Shown here piece by piece: positions 1 through 8,247 of a DNA stretch of 49,210 nucleotides. Position numbers and translations under genes: made by a program. Below the pieces are notes generated by a model, which had not been told where the DNA came from, did no database searches, and worked only from the letters and a program-made list of their open reading frames with translations. Within the stretch, counting starts at the first letter, position 1; the number at the start of each line of letters is the position of its first letter. Origin of the DNA: Cellulomonas endophytica (GTDB taxonomy: Bacteria; Actinomycetota; Actinomycetes; Actinomycetales; Cellulomonadaceae); NCBI RefSeq assembly GCF_004123805.1, contig NZ_RWJX01000028.1, positions 1-49,210 of the forward strand, in the 5' to 3' direction.

Positions 1-58
1 AGGCCACCAGGACCTTCCACCCGCGCCGCACGGCCTCGAGAAACTCCGCAAGCTCCAC
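1..58 (-). CDS. Wzz-type chain-length determinant / polysaccharide co-polymerase, N-terminal fragment
   Basis: Only the first 19 codons are inside the window and the gene continues past the left edge. A GTG start at 58 is preceded by GAGGA with a 5-nt spacer. The translation reads VELAEFLEAVRRGWKVLVA, which resembles the N-terminal opening of Wzz/CapA-like chain-length regulators and actinobacterial polysaccharide tyrosine autokinases, where a short cytoplasmic helix precedes the first membrane segment. Such proteins set polymer length in Wzx/Wzy export. The adjacent glycosyltransferases and flippase support this role. The call rests on a very short stretch plus context, so the exact subfamily is unknown. 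Confidence 0.5.
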   Translation of the reverse strand, partial: MELAEFLEAVRRGWKVLVA

Positions 59-260
59 CTTGGTCCTCTTCCATCCACTCGGGGGGGCCGCCGCTGCGGC
101 CGGGCACGGCGTCGGCCGCACGGCCCGCCGCGACGGCGTCGCGCCGTCCACGCACCACGGGTGCGTCCGGGGCCGAGACTAACGGGGCGCCCTCGGGCAG
201 CGGACCCCCCGGGACGTGATCTCCCTCGCGCGGGCGCCCCCGCCAGCGGCGTCGCGTGTC

Positions 261-280
261 CATTTCACCCGTTTCGCCCA
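261..280 (-). promoter_or_regulatory. Paired GGGYGAAA direct repeat upstream of the Wzz-like gene
   Basis: Read on the minus strand this is GGGCGAAACGGGTGAAATGG, two copies of GGGYGAAA spaced 9 bp start to start. It lies in the 338-bp spacer between the Wzz-like gene (start 58) and the glycosyltransferase ending at 397. A possible -10, TAGTCT, is at 181-176 on the same strand. The GGGTGAA half recurs upstream of other polysaccharide genes in this window. A regulator-binding role is inference. Confidence 0.4.
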
Positions 281-310
281 GCGCCGCCGCGGGGCCGCGT
301 CACCCGGACG

Positions 311-350
311 GCCGAGAGCGGCGCCCCGGGTCCGGGACGCCGCTCTCGGC
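311..350 (-). terminator. Hairpin terminator after the GT2 gene
   Basis: A perfect 13-bp inverted repeat (311-323 with 338-350) encloses a 14-nt loop that itself contains complementary CCCGGG/TCCGGG bases. It lies 47 bp past the stop of the minus-strand glycosyltransferase (397). There is no T-tract, which is common for high-GC actinobacterial terminators. Confidence 0.6.
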
Positions 351-396
351 GGGGTGCCGCGCCGAGGACGGCGCGGGCGGTCGCGGGTGGGGCCCG

Positions 397-1509
397 CTAG
401 CGCGCGATCTTGTGCCAGCCGGTGGGGCGATCGGCGCCGCCGCGCAGGCGGGCGCGGAGCACCTGGACGGCCGCGACCGGCGGGACCGCCTGCATCCCGA
501 CGGCGACGAGCGGCCCCGGCAGGGTCACGCCCGGCAGGCGCCCGGCGTAGACGACGCCCGCGACGACGGCGGCGGGCAGGGCCACCGTGGTGAGCGGGGG
601 CACGGCGGCCAGGCCGGCGACCGCGGCGGTCCAGAAGCCGAGGTTGCCCACCGTGATCCGGTAGAGCTTGTGGGCCACGTACGTGCGCCCCGCGGGCCGG
701 CGCAGGAGCTGCGGCAGGCGCGGGATCTGCTCGGACAGCTGGCCGCGGGCGATGCGGGTGCGCCGCCGCCACTGCTCGCGGGGCTCCGCGGCGTCCTCCT
801 CGGTGAAGATCTCGTCGTGGATGACGACGAGGCGGTCGCGGAGCAGGTACTCCGTGGCGAGCCAGAGGTCGTCCGAGACGGTGCCGGCGGGGACCGCGAG
901 GTAGTCCGAGCGGCGCGTGGCGAGGAACTCCCCCACGACGCCGAGGTTGCCGCCCATGGCGGCGGCACCGGCCTTCGCGCTCTGCTCGTACCGCCAGAAC
1001 AGGCCCTCGCCCGTGCCCCGCTCCGTCTTGTGCCCGGAGACGAGGTGCGCCTCCCGCAGGGCCTCGAGGACGAGCGACGGCCAGGAGTCGGGGACGATGA
1101 CGCAGTTCGCGTCGGTGAAGACGAGGACGTCGGCCGTCGAGCGCTCGGCGGCGAGGTTCGCCGCGCCGGGCTTGCCCGCCCGCCCGACCTCCAGCACCTC
1201 GTCGGCACCGGCCGCGCGCGCCGCGGACGCGGTCTCGGCGTCGGAGGCGACGACCGTCACGCGCGACTCCCCGGCGTGCGAGGCCAGGGCCTTGTGCAGC
1301 GAGACGACCGTCGCCCCGACGGTGCCGGCCTCGAGGTAGGCCGGGACGACCACCTCGATGCTCGGGCGCTCCGGCAGCGGGGCCAGCGGCGCGAAGGTGG
1401 GCGTCGAGGGGAGGTTCCTCTCGAGGGCCGCGGCGAGCCGCGGCAGCACCAGGCCGGCGCCGAAGACGGCGGCACCGGCGGCGGCGGTGACGAGCGCTGG
1501 TCGGTTCAT
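397..1509 (-). CDS. Membrane-associated GT2 glycosyltransferase
   Basis: This 370-aa protein is a family 2 glycosyltransferase with a GT-A fold. An N-terminal hydrophobic segment (about residues 4-24) is followed by the nucleotide-sugar motif VVVPAYLE (53-60), an FTDANC metal-binding region in place of the usual DxD, a VSDDLWL acidic motif, and a QWRRRTRIARGQ segment typical of polymer-forming or membrane GT2 enzymes. One or two hydrophobic C-terminal segments follow. The ATG at 1509 is preceded by GGGAGGACA. It is transcribed towards the Wzz-like gene but separated from it by a terminator hairpin. The likely role is adding a sugar to a lipid-linked repeat unit at the inner face of the membrane. 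The sugar cannot be predicted. Confidence 0.8.
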   Translation of the reverse strand: MNRPALVTAAAGAAVFGAGLVLPRLAAALERNLPSTPTFAPLAPLPERPSIEVVVPAYLEAGTVGATVVSLHKALASHAGESRVTVVASDAETASAARAAGADEVLEVGRAGKPGAANLAAERSTADVLVFTDANCVIVPDSWPSLVLEALREAHLVSGHKTERGTGEGLFWRYEQSAKAGAAAMGGNLGVVGEFLATRRSDYLAVPAGTVSDDLWLATEYLLRDRLVVIHDEIFTEEDAAEPREQWRRRTRIARGQLSEQIPRLPQLLRRPAGRTYVAHKLYRITVGNLGFWTAAVAGLAAVPPLTTVALPAAVVAGVVYAGRLPGVTLPGPLVAVGMQAVPPVAAVQVLRARLRGGADRPTGWHKIAR

Positions 1510-1655
1510 GGGGTGTCCTCCCGTCGTCGACGCGGGGCCGGGCCCCGGGCGTCGAGCGCCAGAGTAGACGTCCGGCCCTGGCACCGACCGGGCGTCACCC
1601 GGTTGCCACCCGTCGGCGTGACGTGAGCCACAGGGCCCGACGGCCGAGCTCGACC

Positions 1656-1692
1656 CTCGGGTCACCCGAGAGTGTGGTGTCGCACTTCACCC
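1656..1692. promoter_or_regulatory. CTCGGG-TCA-CCCGAG palindrome and TTCACCC motif in a divergent promoter region
   Basis: The 316-bp spacer between the divergent genes starting at 1509 (minus) and 1826 (plus) holds a 15-bp palindrome (1656-1670) and a TTCACCC heptamer (1686-1692). A CGGGTGACCCG palindrome of similar core lies upstream of the third GH26-like gene (15370-15380). These are candidate operators; no protein can be assigned to them from sequence alone. Confidence 0.35.
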
Positions 1693-1825
1693 CTGCGGAA
1701 GGGGGAGGAAACCGCCCGGATCAGGACAGACTGGGGGCACCGAGCAGGGAGAGCGCCGCCGTGCGCGCCGACGCCCCCGGGCGGGCGGTCGGCGCGGGGC
1801 GCACGACGACGAGGGGACGCGGGGT

Positions 1826-3277
1826 TTGCTGGAGGCACGCCGGGGCAGGGCCGCACGCCGCTGGACGGCGGCGGCCGTCGTCGTCGTCGCGGCGGTGGCC
1901 GTCGCGCTGCTGCTCACCACCCTGCGCCCCGCCCCGGCACCCCCGACGCCGGCCGACCCGCTCCCGCCGGCGGGCGACGGCACGCTCTCGGGCGTGTACG
2001 GCCACGGCGCACGGGTGGAGCGGGTGGAGGAGTTCGAGCGCTGGCGCGGGCGGGACGCGGAGATCGTCGCCGACTTCCTCGCGGACGACGACTGGTCCTC
2101 CATCTCCGACCCGTGGCTCGTGCGGCAGTGGAAGGGCACGAGCTACCGCATGGCCTGGTCCGTCCCGATGCTCCCGCAGGGGGACGACACGATGCAGGAG
2201 GGTGCGGGCGGCGCCTTCGACGAGCACTTCGTCGGGCTCGCGCGCACCCTCGTCGAGAACGACCAGGCCGACTCCGTCATCCGCATCGGGTGGGAGATGA
2301 ACGGCAGCTGGTACCCGTGGTCGGCGCTCGACGACCCCGAGGCCTACGTCGGCTTCTGGCGGAACATCGTCACCGCGATGCGCTCCGTCGAGGGCCAGGA
2401 CTTCCTCTTCGAGTGGGCGCCCCAGCCCGGCGAGGGCTCGCGCGCGTTCGACAAGGAGAGCGCGTACCCCGGCGACGAGTACGTCGACCTCGTCGGGAGC
2501 TCCCTGCACGACCAGAGCTGGGCCCACGAGCCCGACGAGGACGAGGAGCGCTGGGAGCACGTCGTGACCATGGAGGGCGGCCTCCAGTGGAACGTGGACT
2601 TCGCGGCGGCCCACGGCAAGCGCAACTCCCTGCCCGAGTGGAGCCTGTCCTCCCGGTGCGACGGCAACGGCGGCGAGGACGACCCGTTCTTCATCGAGCG
2701 CGTGGCCGACTGGGTGGCGGCGCACGACTACTACTACGAGACCTACTTCCACTACTCCAGCTCCACGGAGTGCAACCGCGTGCACGCCCTCGACCCCGAG
2801 CTCTTCCCGCAGGGCGTGGCCGCCTACCTCGAGCGCTTCGGCGGGGACGAGCCGGCCGCGACCTCGACGGAGGACGTGGACGCGGCCCGCGAGGACGCGG
2901 CGACGGACCAGGAGGAGCAGGAGGAGGAGCAGGAGCCCCTCGAGCCCGCGGGAGCCGACGCCCGGGTGATGGTGAGCTGGCTCTCCGACCGCTCCGGGGC
3001 CCGTCCGCTGTGGTGGATGGGCGTCTCGACGGACGTCTTCGTCTTCCTCGAGGGGACGGAGGGCGTGACCCGCGTCCGGTACCACCTCGACGACGAGTCG
3101 GCGTCCGGCGAGCCCCTCGCCGTGCGCGACGCCGCCCCCTTCGACCTCGAGGGCGGCGACCCCGAGGTGGCGGCCGCCTGGGACGTGCGCGACCTCGAGC
3201 GGGGCAAGCACGTGCTGACCGTCGTGCTCGAGTCCGCGGGCGGCGAGCGCGTGCTGCACATCCCGTTCCTGCGCTGA
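1826..3277 (+). CDS. Membrane-anchored GH26-like glycosidase with C-terminal Ig-like domain (paralog 1)
   Basis: 483 aa. A basic N-terminus and a 20-residue hydrophobic stretch (about 13-33) with no clear Ala-X-Ala cleavage site suggest a signal anchor. A Pro-rich spacer precedes a GH26 (endo-beta-mannanase-clan) catalytic domain (about 52-345). The acid/base is probably Glu157 in IGWEMNG and the nucleophile Glu271 in LPEWSLS. An acidic Glu/Gln-rich linker leads to a roughly 95-aa Ig-like beta domain containing VRYHLDDE. The TTG start at 1826 is chosen because GAGGGG lies 9 nt upstream and no in-frame ATG fits. It is one of three paralogs in this locus. I infer that it trims or remodels the polymer made here; substrate specificity is not visible. 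Confidence 0.8.
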   Translation: MLEARRGRAARRWTAAAVVVVAAVAVALLLTTLRPAPAPPTPADPLPPAGDGTLSGVYGHGARVERVEEFERWRGRDAEIVADFLADDDWSSISDPWLVRQWKGTSYRMAWSVPMLPQGDDTMQEGAGGAFDEHFVGLARTLVENDQADSVIRIGWEMNGSWYPWSALDDPEAYVGFWRNIVTAMRSVEGQDFLFEWAPQPGEGSRAFDKESAYPGDEYVDLVGSSLHDQSWAHEPDEDEERWEHVVTMEGGLQWNVDFAAAHGKRNSLPEWSLSSRCDGNGGEDDPFFIERVADWVAAHDYYYETYFHYSSSTECNRVHALDPELFPQGVAAYLERFGGDEPAATSTEDVDAAREDAATDQEEQEEEQEPLEPAGADARVMVSWLSDRSGARPLWWMGVSTDVFVFLEGTEGVTRVRYHLDDESASGEPLAVRDAAPFDLEGGDPEVAAAWDVRDLERGKHVLTVVLESAGGERVLHIPFLR

Positions 3278-3387
3278 CGGGCGCGCCCGCCCCGCGGGGG
3301 CCTCTCCGCCGGGATCGTCGGGCGACCTGCCGGGCCTCGCGCGTGCCATAGCACCGCGCGCCCCGCCATATGGCAAGGATCACCCCG

Positions 3388-3424
3388 AAAGGGCGAATTT
3401 CACCCCACTTCTCACCCGTATGGT
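3388..3424 (+). promoter_or_regulatory. Promoter with two TCACCC repeats upstream of GH26-like paralog 2
   Basis: TTTCACCC (3398-3405) and TCTCACCC (3410-3417) form a 12-bp-spaced direct repeat immediately upstream of a TATGGT hexamer (3419-3424) that fits the actinobacterial TANNNT -10. The transcript would begin near 3431, giving a leader of about 130 nt before the gene at 3560. The repeats overlap the expected -35 region, so a bound activator or repressor would contact RNA polymerase directly. The 282-bp spacer holds no gene. Confidence 0.45.
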
Positions 3425-3559
3425 CGAGGCACGAGGCGTCCGGAGGTCGTGGACGCAGCCCGGGGACGGCACGGGGCGGTGCCAGTTCCGGCGGGCACCC
3501 GGCGAGGCCCGAGGCCCGCCGGCGCCCGCGCCCGGGGACGGGACCGAACGAGGAGAAGC

Positions 3560-4969
3560 ATGCACACCACCACAGGACGGCTCCGGCGCGCCCGGACGGC
3601 CCTGCGCGCCGCGGCCGTCGCCGCCGTCGCCGCCGCGCTGACGACCGCGGGGCTGGCGACGCCGGCCGCCGCCGCCGACCGGGAGACGCTCTCGGGCGTC
3701 TACGGCCGCGGCGCCCGCGTCGCCACCGTGCAGGAGTTCGAGCGGTGGCGCGGGCGCGACGCCGGCGTCGTCATGGACTTCGTCGACGGCCGCTCGTGGG
3801 AGACGATCCGGGACGCCTACGCCGTGCAGTACTGGGCCGGCCGCGGCTACGAGACGGTCTACTCCGTGCCGATGCTCCCCGAGGACAGCGGCTCGATGCG
3901 GGCCGGGGCCGACGGCGCGTACGACCGGCACTTCGCCGAGGTCGCGCGCGTCCTCGTCGCGACGGGCCAGTCCGACGCCGTGGTGCGCATCGGGTGGGAG
4001 ATGAACGGCCGGTGGTTCCGCTGGTCCGCCGTCGCCGACCCGGGCACCTACGTCGCGTACTGGCGCAGCATCGTCGACGCCATGCGCGCCGTCCCGGGTG
4101 CGTCCGACCTGCGCTTCGAGTGGTCCCCGCAGCCCGGAGACGGCGCCCCGGGCTTCGTGCCCACGCGGGCCTACCCGGGCGACGCCTACGTCGACGTCAT
4201 CGGCAACTCCCTGTACGACCAGAGCTGGGGCCACTCCCCCTCGCAGCGCGAGCAGCGGTGGCGGCACTTCGTCTCCATGCCCTACGGGCTGGAGTGGACC
4301 GTCGGGTTCGCGCGCAGCCACGACAAGGAGCTGTCCCTGCCCGAGTGGGGCCTGTCCCACCGCTGCGACGGCAACGGCGGCAACGACGACCCGTACTTCA
4401 TCGAGCGGGTCGCGCAGTGGACGGACGAGCACGACTACCTCTACGAGACGTACTACGACTACACCGGGCCCAACCCGTGCGACCAGCAGTTCCGCATGGG
4501 CAGCGGCCGGTTCCCCGCCGGCGCGGCCGCCTACCGGGAGCACTTCGGCTCGGGCGCGTCGGCCGACGAGGACGGCACGCCGTCCCGCCCGGCCCCGGCC
4601 CCCGCCCCGGCCCCCGCGCCCGGCGTCGGCACGCCGTCCGGGGACGACGAGCTGCGGGTCAGCTGGTCCTCGGACCGCGCCCGCAGCCAGCCGCTGGAGT
4701 GGATGGGCGTGTCCGCGCGCCGGGTGTTCGTCACCGCGCGCACCGCGTCCGACGTGGAGCGCGTGCGCTTCTACCTCGACGACCCGGACGCGTCGGGCAC
4801 GCCGCTGGGCGTGGACGCCTCCGCGCCGTTCGACCTGCGCGGCGGGACGGCGTCCCGTGCGCTGCCGTGGGACGCCCGGGGCCTGTCGGGCGGCCGGCAC
4901 ACGCTGACGGCCGTGCTCGAGACCGCGTCGGGCAGCCGCACCCTCACGGTGCCGTTCCTCAGCCGCTGA
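3560..4969 (+). CDS. Secreted GH26-like glycosidase with Ig-like domain (paralog 2)
   Basis: 469 aa. A classical signal peptide (arginines near the N-terminus, hydrophobic core about 16-33, cleavage near TPAAAA) makes this the freely secreted counterpart of the preceding gene. The catalytic domain spans about 43-335, with Glu147 (IGWEMNG) as likely acid/base and Glu262 (LPEWGLS) as likely nucleophile. A Pro/Ala linker rich in PAPAPAP separates it from a C-terminal Ig-like domain with VRFYLDDPD and GGRHTLTAVLE. The ATG at 3560 follows AGGAG with a 4-nt spacer. It is tandem with paralog 1 but has its own promoter and a strong terminator after it. Probable action is hydrolysis of beta-linked hexose polymers outside the cell; the substrate may be the locus's own product. 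Confidence 0.82.
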   Translation: MHTTTGRLRRARTALRAAAVAAVAAALTTAGLATPAAAADRETLSGVYGRGARVATVQEFERWRGRDAGVVMDFVDGRSWETIRDAYAVQYWAGRGYETVYSVPMLPEDSGSMRAGADGAYDRHFAEVARVLVATGQSDAVVRIGWEMNGRWFRWSAVADPGTYVAYWRSIVDAMRAVPGASDLRFEWSPQPGDGAPGFVPTRAYPGDAYVDVIGNSLYDQSWGHSPSQREQRWRHFVSMPYGLEWTVGFARSHDKELSLPEWGLSHRCDGNGGNDDPYFIERVAQWTDEHDYLYETYYDYTGPNPCDQQFRMGSGRFPAGAAAYREHFGSGASADEDGTPSRPAPAPAPAPAPGVGTPSGDDELRVSWSSDRARSQPLEWMGVSARRVFVTARTASDVERVRFYLDDPDASGTPLGVDASAPFDLRGGTASRALPWDARGLSGGRHTLTAVLETASGSRTLTVPFLSR

Positions 4970-5003
4970 CGCCACGTGCCCGGCACCGCACCGCCCGGGG
5001 ACG

Positions 5004-5040
5004 ACGGAGGGCCGGGACCCCTGGGGTCCCGGCCCTCCGT
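5004..5040. terminator. Bidirectional hairpin terminator between convergent genes
   Basis: A perfect 17-bp stem (5004-5020 with 5024-5040) closes a 3-nt loop. It lies between the stop of the GH26-like gene (4969, plus) and the stop of the glycosyltransferase (5082, minus), so it can end transcription from both sides. Confidence 0.85.
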
Positions 5041-5081
5041 GCGTGCGGTGCCGGTCCGACGGCCCGCACGAGCGCGCGCCG

Positions 5082-6056
5082 TCAGCGCCCGTGCACCACG
5101 CGGTAGTCGTCGTAGGAGGCGCCGAGGAGGCCGAGCACGAGGCCCGCGCCGCGCGCCACCTGCTGGGCGCCGGCCACCCGCCGCGCGGTGCTGCGGACGC
5201 CCAGCAGCGTGCGCACGACCCCGCCGAGGACCGTGAGCACGCCCATGCCGACGCGACGCACGTACCGCACGGGCGACCCGTCGAGGGCCCGCAGCGTCGC
5301 GCTGCGCACGAGGCCGTAGCGGTAGTGCCGGGCGACGAGCCAGCGCGCCGAGATCCGGCTGACCGGCACCTCCTCGGACACCACGGCCTCGTCGGCCCAC
5401 ACGATCCGCCGGCCCAGCCGGTGGACACGCTCGAAGAAGAACGTGTCGGAGCCGCCCTGCATGCCCACGGACGCGAAGCGCAGGCCGTCCTCGGTGAACA
5501 CCTGCCCGAGCACGAGGACGTTGCTCGTACGCGCGTAGTTCAGCTCGGTGCCCGTGGGGAACCGCTCGCGCTCGTAGAACCTCCCCTCGACGACCCAGGC
5601 CGGCGGCGTGCCGACGAAGACGGGCTCGACGGTGCCGGTGACGACGTCGGCCCCCGTGCTCTCCTGCACCTCGAGCAGGACGCGCAGCCACCCGGGCACC
5701 ACCACCTCGTCGTCGTCGAGCACGAGGACGGCGTGCAGGGGGTGCTCCGTGCCCGCCGGCGCGTGCCCGCGGGCCCACTCCAGCGACGCCTCGATGCCGG
5801 CGTTGCGCGCCACGGGGATGCCCGGCACGGGCTCGTGGACGTAGAGGAGCTCGTGCGGGTAGCCCGCCGCGCGGGCGGTGACGGCCTCGCGCGCGGAGGC
5901 GCCGGGGTCGTTGTCGACGACGACGACGGCCACGCGGACCGGGCGCGACGCCGGCTCGAGCGCCGCGAGGGAGTCGAGCAGCGCCGCGAGGCCGACGGGA
6001 CGCAGCTTCGTGCAGACGTCGATGGCGACGAGCAGCGGCTCGGCGGCGGCGCTCAC
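5082..6056 (-). CDS. GT2 family glycosyltransferase
   Basis: 324 aa. The GT-A fold is shown by AVVVVDNDPG (about 43-52), the metal-binding LVLDDDEVV (112-120) and the acceptor-side GGSDTFFFER (201-210), with a hydrophobic or amphipathic C-terminus. The GTG start at 6056 overlaps the stop of the upstream gene by 4 bp (GTGA), so translation is coupled. It is the last gene of a four-gene minus-strand run that starts at 9383. The protein at 9727-10713 is a clear paralog with the same motif order (VVVVDND, LDDDE, GGSD). The likely role is transfer of one sugar of the EPS repeat unit in the cytoplasm. Confidence 0.85.
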   Translation of the reverse strand: MSAAAEPLLVAIDVCTKLRPVGLAALLDSLAALEPASRPVRVAVVVVDNDPGASAREAVTARAAGYPHELLYVHEPVPGIPVARNAGIEASLEWARGHAPAGTEHPLHAVLVLDDDEVVVPGWLRVLLEVQESTGADVVTGTVEPVFVGTPPAWVVEGRFYERERFPTGTELNYARTSNVLVLGQVFTEDGLRFASVGMQGGSDTFFFERVHRLGRRIVWADEAVVSEEVPVSRISARWLVARHYRYGLVRSATLRALDGSPVRYVRRVGMGVLTVLGGVVRTLLGVRSTARRVAGAQQVARGAGLVLGLLGASYDDYRVVHGR

Positions 6057-7108
6057 GCGGCCACCTCCGTGCTGCGGCGGCCGGCGAGCACGCCGAGCAC
6101 GAGCCGCTCGAACCGCTCGGCCGTGGGCAGCGCGGGGCGCTCCTGCGGCAGCGGCCCCACGAGCGCCTTCGCGATCGCCGTCCCCATCGCCGGCCCGTCC
6201 TGCGGCGGCACCGGCACGACCCACCCCGGGTAGAGCGGGGCGAAGGGACCCATCGCGCGGGTGGACGTCATGACCACGACGCTCCCGCTGCCGAGCGCCT
6301 CGCCCAGGGCCGTGAGCCCGTTGAGGCTCTCGTCCTCGACGAGGGGCAGGACGAGGACGGTCGCGCAGCGGTACAGCGCCCGCACCTCGTCGAGGGAGAC
6401 GGCTTCCTTCGCGCCCGCCGCGGGCACGTGCACCGCCACGGAGTCCGAGGGCTGCACGGGGCAGCTGCGGTCCGCGACGACGACGAGCGGGAAGCCCTCG
6501 GCGCGCTGGGCCGCCACGAGGGTGTCCCAGTCCCGCTTGCTCTTGCCGATGGCGAACGCGAACGGGCGCCCGTCCCGGGCGGCGGGCGGCAGGAGGTGAG
6601 AGATGTCGGTCCCGGCGGCGCCGTCGCCGAGGAAGTCCTGGCTGGCCCCCCACGGCACCCAGAAGGCGTCCTGGTCCGGCCGCAGGGCGGGCCCGACGGC
6701 CTCGAGGTCGCGGGGGCTGAGGAAGGCGAGGGCGTCGTGGCCCGCGAAGACGCGGGCGAACAGCCCCGGCCGTTCCCGCAGCGCGCCGGGGAGCCCGTGG
6801 ACGAGCGTGACGACCCGCCGTCGGGGCACGAGGCGGCGGACGAGGCCGGGCAGGAGCGCGCCGTAGGTGTAGGTGGAGTAGACGACGTCCGCCCCGGAGA
6901 CGAGCCCGCGCAGGTTCGTCACGAGCACGCGCGCGGCGCGCTTGTCGTGGAACCAGCCGGGCAGGCTCTCGCCGACGAACCGCGCGCCGAAGCCGGGCGG
7001 CGTGAGCTCCTGCACGCCGAACAGCAGGTGCCGCGCGTACCGCCCCTCCCGGAACCGCCCGACGTTGTCCCGCAGGTTGTACTCGTTCGCGACCGCGACG
7101 CGGATCAC
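6053..7108 (-). CDS. GT4-like glycosyltransferase
   Basis: 351 aa, GTG start at 7108 overlapping the previous stop by 4 bp. The N-terminal half starts VAVANEYNLRDNVGRFREG and carries Rossmann-like strands (DVVYSTYTYGAL, RVVTLVHGLPG). The C-terminal half shows FAIGKSKRDWDTL, VLPLVEDESLNGLT and ALGEALGSGSVVV, the nucleotide-sugar-binding region of GT-B enzymes with a Glu in the ExxxxxG position. It resembles the gene at 12700-13770 in its unusual N-terminus and in the order of motifs. Probably a retaining cytoplasmic glycosyltransferase of the EPS pathway; donor unknown. Confidence 0.75.
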   Translation of the reverse strand: MIRVAVANEYNLRDNVGRFREGRYARHLLFGVQELTPPGFGARFVGESLPGWFHDKRAARVLVTNLRGLVSGADVVYSTYTYGALLPGLVRRLVPRRRVVTLVHGLPGALRERPGLFARVFAGHDALAFLSPRDLEAVGPALRPDQDAFWVPWGASQDFLGDGAAGTDISHLLPPAARDGRPFAFAIGKSKRDWDTLVAAQRAEGFPLVVVADRSCPVQPSDSVAVHVPAAGAKEAVSLDEVRALYRCATVLVLPLVEDESLNGLTALGEALGSGSVVVMTSTRAMGPFAPLYPGWVVPVPPQDGPAMGTAIAKALVGPLPQERPALPTAERFERLVLGVLAGRRSTEVAA

Positions 7109-8247
7109 CGGCCCGCCCCTCTCTCGATCTTCTGCACGATGCGGTCCCGGAGGGGCCGGAGGGTGGCCTCCCAGGACCAGGAGCGGGCGACGGCCGCCCG
7201 CCCCTCGGCCGACAGGCGCGCGAGCTCCGCCGGGTCGGCCAGGAGCCGGGCCACGGTGCCCGCGAACTCCCGGGGGTCGTCGGCCACGACCACGCCGTGG
7301 CCCCACAGGTCCTCCATGCCCTCGGCGCCCAGCCGTGTGGAGACCACGGGCCGGCCGTGCGCGAGGGCCTCCACGATCTTCAGGCGCGAGCCGCCTCCGG
7401 TGAGGAGCGGGCAGATCGCCAGCGCGCTGCCCGTGTAGACCGGCCCCACGGCCGGCACGTCCCCGCGCACGTCCACGCCGTCGACGTGCAGCCCCGTCAG
7501 GGCCGGGCCGGGCGAGCGTCCCGCCACGGTGACCCGGGTCGCCGGGCGCGCGGCCCGCAGGTGCGGCCAGACCTGCCGGGCGAACCACAGGACGCCCTCC
7601 TCGTTCGGCTCCCAGTCCAGGGAGCCGACGAACGCGACGGTGTCGCCCGAGGGCGGGGTGGGCTCGGCGGGCAGGACCGCCCCGTTGGGCGCCACGAGCG
7701 CGTCCACGCCCAGCGCGAGCAACCGGCGCCGGTCGTTCTCCGACACGCACGAGACGATCGGCACCTCCGCCCCGAGCCGGCGCTCCCACGCGCGCATCCG
7801 CCACACCTCGGCGGCCAGCAGTCGGCGCTGCACCGGGTCGCGACGGGCGGCCCGCTGCGCCAGGAGGTCGCTCTCGACGTTGTGCAGGTCGAGGGAGTCG
7901 ATGCGGCTCACGGCGGGCACGGCGACCGCCATGTGCGGGAAGCCCACGTGCAGGTGGGTCCCCGGGGTGAGGAGGGAGGCCACGCGACGGGCCATGGCGG
8001 CGGAGAACCAGCGGCCGATGACGAGGGACCCGGCCGCGAGCGTGCCGCGCACGTCGTCCGACCCCTCGAAGGCGTGGACGGTGACGCCCTCGGGCACCAG
8101 CGCTTGGTCCGGCTGGGCGCCGAAGCCGACGACGTGGACGTCGTCGACGACCGTGCCGAGCATGGCCGCGACGTTCGACTCCCGCAGGGCCGCACCGCTC
8201 GTCGAGGGCCAGGGCACCTGCTTCGTCACCAGGACGGCGCGGGTCAC
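7105..8247 (-). CDS. GT4 family glycosyltransferase
   Basis: 380 aa. Typical GT4 features are a Gly-rich N-terminal acceptor loop (PSTSGAALRESN), DLHNVESDLL, the hinge PNGAVLP, FVGSLDWEPNEEGVLWF and the C-terminal donor-binding run GGGSRLKIVEALAHGRPVV, where the Glu is the conserved EX7E first glutamate region. The GTG start at 8247 overlaps the preceding gene by GTGA and the stop overlaps the next gene in the same way. It belongs to the same operon as its two neighbours and should add a sugar to the lipid-linked repeat unit. Confidence 0.85.
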   Translation of the reverse strand: MTRAVLVTKQVPWPSTSGAALRESNVAAMLGTVVDDVHVVGFGAQPDQALVPEGVTVHAFEGSDDVRGTLAAGSLVIGRWFSAAMARRVASLLTPGTHLHVGFPHMAVAVPAVSRIDSLDLHNVESDLLAQRAARRDPVQRRLLAAEVWRMRAWERRLGAEVPIVSCVSENDRRRLLALGVDALVAPNGAVLPAEPTPPSGDTVAFVGSLDWEPNEEGVLWFARQVWPHLRAARPATRVTVAGRSPGPALTGLHVDGVDVRGDVPAVGPVYTGSALAICPLLTGGGSRLKIVEALAHGRPVVSTRLGAEGMEDLWGHGVVVADDPREFAGTVARLLADPAELARLSAEGRAAVARSWSWEATLRPLRDRIVQKIERGAGR

